A DNA stretch of 31,796 nucleotides from Prevotella sp. UBA1104 (GCA_002314055.1 DCBP01000056.1:36185-67980), one strand, 5' to 3'; numbered from the stretch's first letter, positions 7,650 through 15,613 are shown. Numbers and translations are program-made. Notes: generated by a model not told the origin, from the letters alone.

Positions 7650-8555
7650 ATGGCTATTAATCAATTGAACAAATATATCTGGCTCGTAGAGACTATCCAT
7701 CGAGCAAGGAACAGGGGTGGCATCACCTTGAAGGAAATACAAAGCAGATGGTTGGACTCTGACCTCAGTGAGGGAATGGAACTCTCTCGACGTACTTTCA
7801 TCAACAATCTCCATGCCATCGAGGAACTGTTTGAGATTACCATTGAATGTGGCAGCGGATTCCGCTATCACATAGAGTATGGCGACTGCTTCGAGGAAGG
7901 AAGCGCCAGAAACTGGTTGCTCAACGCCTTTTCGCTCAACGCCATGGTAGGCAACAGCCGCAAGTTAAAGGAGCGAGTGCTCCTGGAAGACATGCCATCG
8001 GGCAGAAACTTCCTGGAGGACATCATCAAGGCGATGCGTGACAACCACGTCATCTTCATCTCTTACTATAGCTACAACACCGAGGAATATCATGAGTTTG
8101 ACATCCATCCTTATTTCGTGAAAGCCTTCAAGAAACGTTGGTATGTTGTAGCCTATAGTCCTGGCACACACGATATCCGTTGCTATGCGCTTGACCGCAT
8201 GGAGAATGTAATTATCTCAGACAAAGTGTTCAAGATGCCAAAGGATTTGGAACCCGCTGATTACTTCAAAGATTGCTTTGGCATCATCAACAACAAGGAT
8301 TCTGAGGTTCAGAAGGTTGTGCTCAAGGTGGATGCCTTCCAAAGTAACTATATCCGCAACCTCCCCCTCCATGACTCTCAAAAGGAGACAAAGCGTACAG
8401 ATGAATACTCTATCTTTGAGTATCACCTCAAGCCTGAGTTCGATTTTGAACAAGAGATTTTCTCCAACATGGACACAATAGAAGTTCTGGAACCTCTATG
8501 GCTTAGGGAAGAGGTGAAGGAGAGAATAAAAAATCTTGCAAGTAAGTATCTTTGA
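7650..8555 (+). CDS. WYL-domain transcriptional regulator
   Basis: A 301-residue regulator with the layout of CapW/BrxR-type proteins: an N-terminal winged-helix region (about 1-75, with SRRTFINNLHAIEELFEI as the recognition part), a linker, a WYL domain (about 130-210) with RWYVVAYSPG at 163-172, and a C-terminal WCX-like region to 301. WYL domains sense nucleotide-type ligands and this group often represses phage-defence operons. I start at ATG 7650; a TTG at 7623 would fall inside the promoter. It is divergent from the operon at 7508-5646 and converges with the PD-(D/E)XK gene. Regulation of one or both neighbours is inferred from position and from a shared leader motif. Family assignment is strong; the ligand and the targets are unknown. 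Confidence 0.88.
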   Translation: MAINQLNKYIWLVETIHRARNRGGITLKEIQSRWLDSDLSEGMELSRRTFINNLHAIEELFEITIECGSGFRYHIEYGDCFEEGSARNWLLNAFSLNAMVGNSRKLKERVLLEDMPSGRNFLEDIIKAMRDNHVIFISYYSYNTEEYHEFDIHPYFVKAFKKRWYVVAYSPGTHDIRCYALDRMENVIISDKVFKMPKDLEPADYFKDCFGIINNKDSEVQKVVLKVDAFQSNYIRNLPLHDSQKETKRTDEYSIFEYHLKPEFDFEQEIFSNMDTIEVLEPLWLREEVKERIKNLASKYL

Positions 8556-8577
8556 AAGGCAACCATTAAAGTTCTTT

Positions 8578-8609
8578 TGTCAAGGGACTAAATATCCAGT
8601 CCCTTGACA
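8578..8609. terminator. Hairpin between convergent WYL and PD-(D/E)XK genes
   Basis: A perfect 12-bp stem, TGTCAAGGGACT (8578-8589) and AGTCCCTTGACA (8598-8609), with an 8-base loop. It lacks a good T-run on either side. The TAG that ends the extended nuclease frame (8588-8590) falls inside it, which supports 8588 as the ancestral end of that gene. Confidence 0.6.
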
Positions 8610-9808
8610 CAATCTATAGCTTCATCGAACATTTGCGAGAAATTATCTAAAGTTTTACCGTTCAGTAAGTCTTTTATCCCCGAGGCATTATCCCAACATT
8701 TATTTCCTTTAAAATCTTTAAAAATCCAACATGTATTATTGATAGCTCTCCTTGGAATAGAATAATCTTTTTGGATGTCTTCCCAATCTTTTACATCTTC
8801 ACGCTTGACTCCATCTTTTGTTCAAATGCCAAAGATTAAATCTTTCAAACCTTTGCCTTCAAATTCAAAAGCAAGTTTAAGATACTTCCATTGGGGATTA
8901 TAAAATGAGAGGCCTTCATATGATGTTTCAAACCAATTCTTTGTACAATCATCTCCCAAAGTCAACCCTTTGCTTTCAGCTAAATCCCTTAATTTAGGAA
9001 TAAACACTTCGTTTATAATTCTGTTTATAACTATATTTTTATTGTTTGCAATATCATAAACAACATCGAGATTTTCTTCTTTGCTTAAAATATCTAATAG
9101 TTCCTTATTATCTTCCATAACATTATTTGTTAATATGTCAATAGTACTAATGTATTGATTGATAGTTTCTCTCACGAGCGGTGTTCTTGAAGCCAACTCC
9201 ACGCAACGCTCAAGCCATCCTCTAATATCACTCTTATAGGATAAGTAAACTATATCATTTTCATTTAAATCTTCACCCAATGATTCTTCTGAAGGAGAAC
9301 AACCATCCAATGTCAAGTAAATCAACACAAATGATTTCCCTGTATCGTCTCCTTTTTGTGCCAATCCATAATTCCAGTATCTCAGCATCTGATGATATTG
9401 GTCACCAGCATAGATTTTATTTTCTATGATAATACTATGCTTGCCATCAGAAAGATAAATATCTATTCTGTCACCTTCACTATCAGTTTGCCTACCTATA
9501 TATTTCTCTACTTCTACAGAAGCGATAGCCGTGTCTAACTCTAAACTATCTGCAGATATTGCAGGAAACGATTTTTGTAGCATTTTCAAAAATGCCTCAA
9601 GGAATTTTCCTCTTTGCCCGTGACTTCCTTTTGGACTCAGCAGGTTTGCCAAAAACATAGAGTGTAGATGGACTTCATCGGACATAAAGCCTAAATCATT
9701 GAAAATATTAAAATTTTCACCACGCTCAAAATTCTCTTGTCTTTGTTCTTTTATTTTTTGTGAAATAATTCTAACTTGGTTTAGAATATTGATTATATTA
9801 TTCATCAC
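8588..9808 (-). pseudogene. PD-(D/E)XK nuclease family protein, interrupted by in-frame TGA at 8822-8824
   Basis: As annotated by its longest ORF this gene is 8822-9808 (328 aa). It matches the PDDEXK_4 type of nuclease-like proteins: D116 in EGDRIDIYL, then E129 and K131 in IIIENKIYAGDQYHQM with Q137 following. The frame ends GLKDLIFGI at TGA 8822-8824 but stays open for another 77 codons to a TAG inside the terminator hairpin. The extra segment reads as normal protein (VKREDVKDWEDIQKDY, NNTCWIFKDFKGNKCW). A full product would be about 406 residues. TGA probably replaced a Trp or Arg codon. The catalytic core is upstream of the stop, so a truncated product might still fold. It lies 70 bp behind the HAD gene. 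Nuclease function is likely by family, yet many members have unknown roles. Confidence 0.75.
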
Positions 9809-9868
9809 ATTACAAACTATAATTGTTTACCATAGAAACGAAATTCCATCTATATTATTGTAGACGTT

Positions 9869-9892
9869 GTCATTTTTGTCAATGAAAATGAC
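9869..9892 (-). terminator. Hairpin at the end of the HAD gene
   Basis: GTCATTTT (9869-9876) and AAAATGAC (9885-9892) form an 8-bp stem with an 8-base loop, overlapping the stop codon of the HAD gene. It resembles the stop-overlapping hairpins of the two neighbouring convergent gene pairs. It may attenuate rather than end transcription, since the nuclease gene follows on the same strand. Confidence 0.4.
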
Positions 9893-10511
9893 TACGCAAA
9901 CACTCTTGGTACATAAGGGCACGACGATTCATGTTGATTATCTCTTTTTCTGGATACCAGTAAAAATAAGCCATGAAAAGCATCACCATAAGGATATAGA
10001 CCGCAATAAATTTTATGGCATTATAAAACCAACGTTTCATTTGACTGATCTCTTTGGTATTTAATATTTGAATTGCTACTCTCACATCAGCCTTATCAAG
10101 ACCTTTGCTGCCTTCAACTTTTACAAGATGTTCTCGTTGAGAAAACAGGAAATCTTCCTCGTCATCAAGAATTATATATTGATAAGACTCTTTGGCGTTC
10201 AATCTTAACCATTCAGCAATCTCCAAGCCTTTACACCCATGTAAGCCTTGCCATTCATCCAGCCCATCTATATCGCTAAAGTTAATGGAATTGCAAGAAG
10301 GTGTCAAACCTATAACTTCACCAGGCAAGTGGTATTCCAGCCATAATTGCTGTATGTACTCCATGCCTTGCAATCGCCAAGTGGAAGAAATTACGACCTT
10401 AGCATCAGTTCTTTCTAACAAGCGGCGTAAATTAGCTATAGCGTTTTTATCAAACTTATCATTTTGAGTATTGATTACTCCATCGAAATCTAAAAATATG
10501 TACTTCTTCAT
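9879..10511 (-). CDS. HAD-superfamily protein (Swiss-army-knife RNA-repair type) with C-terminal membrane helix
   Basis: A 210-residue protein with HAD motifs: motif I FLDFDGVI (D8, D10), motif II-like VISSTWR (40-46) and a late acidic pair ILDDEED (D116, D117). The pattern 'FLDFDGVI ... SSTWR' is characteristic of HAD domains found in RNA-repair 'Swiss army knife' proteins, which act as polynucleotide 3' or 5' phosphatases in known cases. After the HAD core, residues about 166-186 (AIKFIAVYILMVMLFMAYFY) form a strong membrane helix followed by a short basic tail, which would place the enzyme at the inner membrane with its catalytic part in the cytosol. It is the first gene of a pair with the PD-(D/E)XK gene, 70 bp downstream. 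The enzyme family is secure; the RNA-repair role is inferred. Confidence 0.8.
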   Translation of the reverse strand: MKKYIFLDFDGVINTQNDKFDKNAIANLRRLLERTDAKVVISSTWRLQGMEYIQQLWLEYHLPGEVIGLTPSCNSINFSDIDGLDEWQGLHGCKGLEIAEWLRLNAKESYQYIILDDEEDFLFSQREHLVKVEGSKGLDKADVRVAIQILNTKEISQMKRWFYNAIKFIAVYILMVMLFMAYFYWYPEKEIINMNRRALMYQECLRSHFH

Positions 10512-10687
10512 TTTTCTCTGTTTTTTGAGTAGTTAAAATCCAACTTGTCTCTCATAATGAGGTTTACATGACGTTTGCATAAGCATAATAACACAATATT
10601 AATATATCTGATTTTCTCTATGAGGGAAAGACTTCTGAAGTCCGAGCCTCCCAAGATGCTTCTCAAATAAGGTTTATTTTTCATATG

Positions 10688-10746
10688 TGCCAGAATTTAT
10701 ATGGTGAAACAGATTTATCCACAATCATATAATATAATTCTGGTGC
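10688..10746. promoter_or_regulatory. Inverted pair of CCAGAATT motifs, operator candidate
   Basis: GTGCCAGAATTTATAT (from 10687) and, on the opposite strand, GCACCAGAATTATAT (10746-10732) face each other about 30 bp apart. The same 14 bases TGTGCCAGAATTTA occur at the start of the WYL regulator transcript (7624-7637). This suggests a common binding site or a shared leader element. Confidence 0.45.
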
Positions 10747-10753
10747 AAATGTA
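10746..10753 (-). promoter_or_regulatory. -7 box for the HAD/nuclease pair
   Basis: On the minus strand TACATTTG matches TAnnTTTG, about 235 bp ahead of the HAD start codon. It is followed by CACCAGAATTA, nearly the same sequence that follows the -7 box of the WYL gene. The box also overlaps a minus-strand GCTACA hexamer (10755-10750). No clear -33 element is seen. Confidence 0.4.
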
Positions 10754-10864
10754 GCTCATACATGTGTAAGTTCGTTTCACACAATATAAATTTTTATGCG
10801 TCATGCGTAAATTATACTTGTTGTTAAACCCAAGGAAACTATCTTTATTCTAATGGTTTTATAC

Positions 10865-10872
10865 TAACTTTG
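10865..10872 (+). promoter_or_regulatory. Possible rightward -7 box ahead of the GCTACA array
   Basis: TAACTTTG fits the Bacteroidota -7 consensus, with only a weak TTTA 17 bp upstream. A transcript from here would carry the GCTACA array and the small hairpin at 11117-11134 in a long untranslated stretch, because no gene begins before 11475. It may be chance in AT-rich DNA. Confidence 0.3.
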
Positions 10873-10892
10873 TACCAATAATAGGATATAAC

Positions 10893-10992
10893 GCTACATC
10901 GTGCTACAAGACGCTACAAGTAGGCTACACTTTATTTGTGACATGAAAGATATGTAATATACTGAATATCAAGTAAGCTACATAGTGCTACA
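10893..10992 (+). repeat. Array of six GCTACA hexamers phased at 10-11 bp
   Basis: GCTACA occurs at 10893, 10903, 10913, 10924, 10977 and 10987. The first four are 10, 10 and 11 bp apart and the last two are 10 bp apart, so the copies in each group face the same side of the helix. A seventh copy in reverse lies at 10750-10755. The pattern suits iteron-like or arm-type sites for a DNA-binding protein such as a replication initiator, recombinase or regulator. The binding protein is unknown. Confidence 0.6.
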
Positions 10993-11343
10993 ACGAAACG
11001 AGCACAATTTCGCTTATAGTGTTTCAAAAACAATTTGTACTTGTGACATTTCTGCAAAGAATAGCAGTGAAGTTCTGTTATTTAACAACATATATAGGTT
11101 CAACTGTGCTTAAAACTCCTCAACACATTGAGGAACTATATGCTCAATATAACCTTATAAATCTTAAAATAGTTAAATAATGTAATATAAGCCATTTATA
11201 ATCAATGATTTAGGATGTTGTGTCTTGCGCCAGTTCTGCGCCAACCTTGACACGGGAAAAAGGAAAGCTGAAAAATTTGGCTATTGATAATCAACAAGTT
11301 ACGCATTGTGGTAGAGTGCTTTTAAATCCTGCCTCCGCAACTA

Positions 11344-11385
11344 AAATGCTCGGAAGTCTTTTGTTTATGAAGATTCCGAGCATTT
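11344..11385. terminator. Hairpin upstream of the integrase remnant
   Basis: AAATGCTCGGAA (11344-11355) pairs perfectly with TTCCGAGCATTT (11374-11385) over an 18-base loop. It precedes the attL-like repeat by 70 bp. It probably terminates transcription entering or leaving the integration site, though no strong T-run follows. Confidence 0.5.
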
Positions 11386-11455
11386 CCCGTAATATGACTG
11401 GGACAGAAACGGGACACAATTTTATAGTATGAATATGGTTGCATTGGTTGGCATA

Positions 11456-11479
11456 GCCCGAACAATGTAAAAAAATGTA
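11456..11479 (+). repeat. attL-like 24-bp direct repeat (left copy)
   Basis: The 24 bases begin GCCCGAACAATG and end AAAAAAATGTA; the identical run is at 16145-16168. The bases on each side of the two copies differ, so the repeat is exactly 24 bp. The integrase ATG (11475) lies within the repeat, a common arrangement at phage attachment cores. The alternative is a shared start-site leader, because the right copy also carries the ATG. Confidence 0.75.
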
Positions 11480-12602
11480 CATTTCAGAAAAAGATTTTCT
11501 TACTACTAAAATAATAGTAGAGTTTACCCTTCCAAAACTCCACAAGGGTAAGAAGTGGTATGTTGATTTCTTCGCCTACGACCCGTCAATTGACGGTATG
11601 CGCAGAAAGAAATACATGCTCGACAGATACCGCACACACAAGCTTCGCGAAGAGATGGCGTTCATTCTCATGCACAACCTGTATGAGAAGTTGAAGGCTG
11701 GGTGGAACCCGTGGACAAAGGCAAAGAAGACACGTCAGTACACAAAGTTTGATGCCGTTATAGCTCATTACGAGGAGTATATTGACATTGCCGAGAAGAA
11801 GACTATCCTGAAGACAAAGACGGCAATAGACTACCGTAGCCGACTGAATCAGCTGAAGATTTTTCTGTCGGAAAGCGGGACACGGATAACATATATTTAT
11901 CAATTCGACAGGATTTTCGTTGTGGATTTTCTTGATTATCTCATTCTCGACAAAGATGTTTCGGCGAAGACACGTAACAATTACCGCACATGGCTCTCCA
12001 CCTTTGCCACATGGCTCAAAGACAGACAATATCTGGACACAAATCCGGTGGAACAGGTACACATGATGAAGGAATCGGAAAAATTCCGCGACCAGTTGTC
12101 TGCTGCCGACCTCAGGAAGGTAAAGGCATGGGCATCGAAATATAACCCTCCGTTCTATCTTGCCTGTCTGATGGAATACTACACGCTGATTCGTCCCGAT
12201 GAGTTACGCTACATAAAAATCGGAGACATAAGCATATCGGAACAGTCGGTATACGTCTGTCCGGAAGTGTCGAAAAACAGAAAAGGTCAGACGGTAGCCC
12301 TGAACGACTGCGTACTGAAGGAAATGATCGAGCAGCACGTGTTTGACCATCCATCGCACGAATATCTGTTCGGTAAGGACATGACTCCAGGAGAGGAACA
12401 GGTATACGTAAACCGCTTCAGACTGGAATGGAAAAAGATGAGGGATGCTTTAGGCTTTCCGCAGAGCTACCAGTTCTACAGTTTGAGCATTGTCCTCGTC
12501 CTGTGCATGAACATACGGGTTTGCCCTTGCATCAGTATATGCGACAGGGTATCTGCCGGCAGTAATTTCGTTTTCGTAGACATTTGTATAACTGAAGCTT
12601 GA
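11475..12602 (+). pseudogene. Tyrosine recombinase (phage integrase), C-terminal catalytic half lost
   Basis: The first about 337 residues are a phage-type tyrosine integrase: an N-terminal arm-binding part (about 18-75), a SAM-like core-binding domain (about 90-205, ending LKDRQYLDTNPVEQV), and the start of the catalytic domain with the first Arg (R240 in TLIRPDELRYIKIGDI) and the lysine-bearing beta hairpin (EVSKNRKGQTVAL). Homology stops at YQFYSL near 12485. The remaining 38 residues (SIVLVLCMNIRVC...) are the antisense of the neighbouring tail gene and are not integrase. The HxxR box, the second His and the nucleophilic Tyr are missing, so the enzyme is dead. The start ATG lies in the attL-like repeat. 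The breakpoint shows that a deletion joined two phage genes tail to tail. Confidence 0.85.
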
Positions 12603-14183
12603 AAGTTCGCCCATTAGAATGTTTGAAACTTCAAGTCCCTGAAAGAACACCTGCATGACATCATCCTCGCTTTCGTCTTCTGTTTCGTCTTCCACGCCGT
12701 CGATAGCATCCTGCACCGTTATATAGTATTCCCCGTTCTCATCCTGTTCCATATCATCATAGGCAGTTTCTTTCTCATTTGACAAAGACGGAACGAAAAC
12801 AAAATATGCCGCCATATTCCTTGAGCTATACCTCATTGTCTTGCTTGGATCTGATTTCGGATGGAGCAAGGCACAAGCAACAGGCGAGATGTTCAGACTT
12901 ACAGAATCTCCACTGTCAATATCCCTTATTAGGGGATTGAAAAATCCGCATGGCTCTAAAGTTTCATATTCCTTTCCCGAACCGTCATCAGTCGTTGCAT
13001 ATATATAATATGTCCCATGCTGCCTGAAAATCGTTGTCTGTCTTTCCTTTTTAGGAAGCGACTCTGCATAATCAAGGAGATTCACTGAATCATCAAGCTG
13101 CTTCAACGGGAATTTCTTCAAAACAGACTGCGGAATACATTCAATACTGTTTCTGTTTTCTGACTCCACCAGATTGTATTCAACATTAGATGTGGCAATG
13201 TTCGACAATCCGTCTTCGTCGTATTCACAAGAATATTCATCCACGGCTTCATATTCTGCAAAAGCATTGTTGAACAGTTCGTTTGTGCTGACGATATACA
13301 CCGTCTTTTCAACCTCGTCGAACACAAAAGACGCATTGAACAGTTTTCTCACTTCGTCGATAAACTTGTAAACCGTCCAGTGTGGCAAAGCCTCGTTTAT
13401 CTTTGTCGTCTTTCTCGCACTTGCAATGACAAGTCTGTTCCATGGTTCCTTGTCAATATCTATTCTCCCTATAGTATAGCCCTCATATTCAAGAACCTTC
13501 TTCAAAACATACATCAGAAACGGCTGTACGGCAATGTTTGTCATGAGCGTCAGCCACTCTTCTGAAGGATACTTAAAGCCGTTTGTAACAAGACCTGGAA
13601 TAAACTTGTTGGAGAAATATTTTCTGCTTACTATATAGTTCGAAAAGCAACTGTTTGTCTCGTCATAGACAGGATCAAGTACGGCAACACCTTCCTGTCC
13701 TACATAATTCCATGTGGTAAGGTCAATCATTATATGTATCCATGACTGCGACAGGTCAATCTCCGTAAGTCCCAAGGCCTTATACCTTGCTATGTCAATC
13801 CCTTTGTTTAGCTTTACTGCAGGAAAGTCAAATTCATCAATGTAATGTTTCTCGAAATTGGAGTTATATTTGATTCGCGACTTCCCACCCACAATTTGCA
13901 CCTTTACTGTTGTATCGGAAATAGATGTAACCGTTCCCTTACCGCTTATCACAAGTCTGTTGTCTGCATAAAGCCGACATTCCTCAAATGCCTTGATTTT
14001 CTTCTTCACGTCAAAGCGGTGGATATTCCCAAAGAGAATTTGGTTCTCGCTTATTGCCATCGGGAATGAGATATCGTAAGTATAAGAGCCGGAATCATTG
14101 ACATACTGATTTTCGTATGTCAGTTTTATTTTATCTGAGGTGGACGGATAGCCCACCTTTCCATCGAGAGTACAGTATATCAT
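12450..14183 (-). CDS. Phage tail/baseplate protein, truncated at its C terminus
   Basis: A 577-codon ORF of the kind found directly after the tape-measure gene in Bacteroidota siphoviral prophages, where a large hub or baseplate protein is expected. The N-terminal part is beta-rich (YENQYVNDSGSYTYDISFPM; VKVQIVGGKSRIKY) and the middle contains a helical segment (HWTVYKFIDEVRKLFNASF). The last residues VALRKA are read from the opposite strand of the integrase fragment, so true tail sequence ends near DNAQTVEL at about 12480-12488. The ATG at 14183 is 2 bases past the tape-measure stop, with AAGGAAA ahead of it, which shows translational linkage. No enzymatic motif is seen. The functional name rests mainly on gene order and is an inference; expression is unlikely to make a working tail. 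Confidence 0.65.
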   Translation of the reverse strand: MIYCTLDGKVGYPSTSDKIKLTYENQYVNDSGSYTYDISFPMAISENQILFGNIHRFDVKKKIKAFEECRLYADNRLVISGKGTVTSISDTTVKVQIVGGKSRIKYNSNFEKHYIDEFDFPAVKLNKGIDIARYKALGLTEIDLSQSWIHIMIDLTTWNYVGQEGVAVLDPVYDETNSCFSNYIVSRKYFSNKFIPGLVTNGFKYPSEEWLTLMTNIAVQPFLMYVLKKVLEYEGYTIGRIDIDKEPWNRLVIASARKTTKINEALPHWTVYKFIDEVRKLFNASFVFDEVEKTVYIVSTNELFNNAFAEYEAVDEYSCEYDEDGLSNIATSNVEYNLVESENRNSIECIPQSVLKKFPLKQLDDSVNLLDYAESLPKKERQTTIFRQHGTYYIYATTDDGSGKEYETLEPCGFFNPLIRDIDSGDSVSLNISPVACALLHPKSDPSKTMRYSSRNMAAYFVFVPSLSNEKETAYDDMEQDENGEYYITVQDAIDGVEDETEDESEDDVMQVFFQGLEVSNILMGELSSFSYTNVYENEITAGRYPVAYTDARANPYVHAQDEDNAQTVELVALRKA

Positions 14184-14185
14184 GG

Positions 14186-14713
14186 TTATTTCCTTGCTTT
14201 AAGTTTATTGAACAAATCCATTTGATGCGCCACTCCGTCGTTGCCGTCTATGGAGACGGAAGCACGAATACCGGAAGCAAGAACCACAGACAGGCGGTCG
14301 ATAACTTCGCGAGCCTCGTTCATTGCGGCAGCAAGTTCGTCGTTATTGCTGTTCACGATAATGTTCGGAGCCGACACCACGGTGGCATTCTGCCCCAAGG
14401 CACGACTCACGTCACTTTCGGTAAGTCTTCCCACGGTATTGTCGCGCTGTGCCTGGTCTATAAGCTGCAGAGCCGGCAAGATGCGAGAGTTGTTCACGGC
14501 GTTGTGGTTAGCCACGAACTCCCCCTCGTGCACCACGCCAGCCTCACGGCGATAACTCTTGCCACCGGTGAAACCACCCTCGTAATATCCGGTAGCCTCC
14601 TGCGTCTGATGCTGTTTCTTGATAGTGGCAATCTGCAGAAGACCGGCTGCAGTAGCGGTGGCAGCAGCGATAGGTGCGAGAATATTCCTTCTGCTCATCG
14701 TTAATGGCTGCAA
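14186..14713 (-). pseudogene. Phage tape-measure protein, C-terminal fragment
   Basis: This ORF holds the end of a tape-measure protein. A small-residue helix (AAATATAAGLLQIATIKKQ) is followed by a glycine- and histidine-rich block (YYEGGFTGG, REAGVVHEGEFVANH) and by a helical tail, a layout typical of tape-measure C termini in Bacteroidota prophages. It is in a different reading frame from the N-terminal fragment, and the two ORFs overlap by 170 bp around the junction near 14.69 kb. The ATGs near 14698-14713 are incidental. The stop overlaps the ribosome-binding region of the next tail gene, which is the normal phage arrangement. Together the two pieces would make only about 450 codons where relatives commonly exceed 1000, so the middle has been deleted. 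Confidence 0.75.
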
Positions 14714-15542
14714 TTTGCGTCTTCAGCTGCTTTGCGCTTTTAGTAAGCTTCTCGTATTCCTCCGTGCCTTGCTCCGTACCGCGCAACTGCTCATTTACGA
14801 GCTTCAGCGAGTATTCAAGGTCGCGCATGGTAGAGCCACTGATATTCTTCAGCGTGCGGTCTATAAGTTCATTCTCGCGCTTCAGATCAGAAGACTTCGC
14901 CGTGGCTTGCAGTATCTCCTGATTATACTTGTCTATAGTGGTATTGGCAGCTTTCTGGCTGGCATTAATCTCGTCGATACGCTGTCTCACTGCTGCAAGG
15001 TTTGCAGCCTTACTCTTGTAGTCGGTGGATTCCGGATTCATTCCTGCCAACTGACTTTGCAATGTATTAGATGCGCCTGTAAGGTCGTTGAGCGAAGCGT
15101 TCTTGAGATTATTCATCACGTTCTCAAGACTCTTCACTCTTGTTTCGCTCAATTCTACGGCACGCGAGAACTCATCCACACGTTGTTTGCATAGCTCCCA
15201 CTGTGCCTGAAGCTTTACATAGTCTTCCGGATCCGTAGTTTTATCCATTTCCTGCTTTAACGCACGCATAGCTTTCTTCACGTCCTTGACAGACGAGGAA
15301 GAAAGGTTCTCAACGGTTTTTATCGTATTGGAGACATTGGCTTCGTAAGAACGAAGTTCGGATCGTGCAGCCTTCAAGTCCTTGTTGATATCCTTGACAA
15401 AGCTGCTGTCGGCTTTAGACTGAATCGCCTTATCGCGAGCAGCCTTCAAGTCGTCCACTTTCTTGCGCAACTGCTCCAGGTTGTTCCTTGCTTCCTGCGA
15501 GTTGAGCTTTATGATGGTTTCAAAAGTCTGGGTTGTTGCCAT
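14544..15542 (-). pseudogene. Phage tape-measure protein, N-terminal fragment (frameshifted)
   Basis: About 275 residues of coiled-coil sequence open this ORF (KLNSQEARNNLEQLRKKVDD, then repeated QLKTQI-type heptads), characteristic of the start of a tape-measure protein that sets tail length. From about residue 275 (after AAINDEQKEYS) the frame turns into non-protein-like sequence rich in Cys, Arg and His (TYRCCHRYCSRSS). That stretch is the C-terminal fragment read in the wrong frame. The change of frame marks an out-of-frame internal deletion. The start at 15542 (MATTQTFETIIKLN) is the natural one: it is preceded on the minus strand by a short A/T-rich leader. The upstream tail-assembly chaperone genes usually found here are missing. 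Confidence 0.78.
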
Positions 15543-15613
15543 AAAAATAGTGCTACCTTTGGTTTATATTGCCAAAAGTAGCACTAATATGGATGGTAGA
15601 AAAATACATTTAA

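Larger units (their letters stand above)
10512..11474. other. Long AT-rich non-coding region with clustered cis elements
   Basis: About 960 bp without a convincing gene. It holds two candidate promoters, one leftward at 10746-10753 and one rightward at 10865-10872. It also has two inverted copies of a CCAGAATT-type motif, tandem ATGCGT pairs (10796-10808), the phased GCTACA array, a 7-bp-stem hairpin at 11117-11134 (TCCTCAA/TTGAGGA) and a 12-bp-stem hairpin at 11344-11385. A 70-codon ORF at 11220-11432 looks too weak to call. The region separates the accessory island from the prophage remnant. Confidence 0.5.

Noticed and set aside
8822..8824. TGA in the nuclease gene as selenocysteine
   Set aside because: No SECIS-like hairpin is visible directly after it and the position is not a known catalytic site of this family.
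10893..10992. GCTACA array as a CRISPR array
   Set aside because: Units are only 6 bp with 4-5 bp between them; CRISPR repeats and spacers are 20-40 bp each, and no cas gene is present.
11220..11432. 70-codon ORF starting at GTG before the integrase remnant
   Set aside because: It has no start context or recognisable domain, it runs through a 12-bp hairpin, and its composition is not convincing. It may be a relic but is not supportable as a gene.
14117..15194. Plus-strand ORFs of 195 and 191 codons over the tape-measure region
   Set aside because: They are antisense to recognisable tape-measure and tail sequence.
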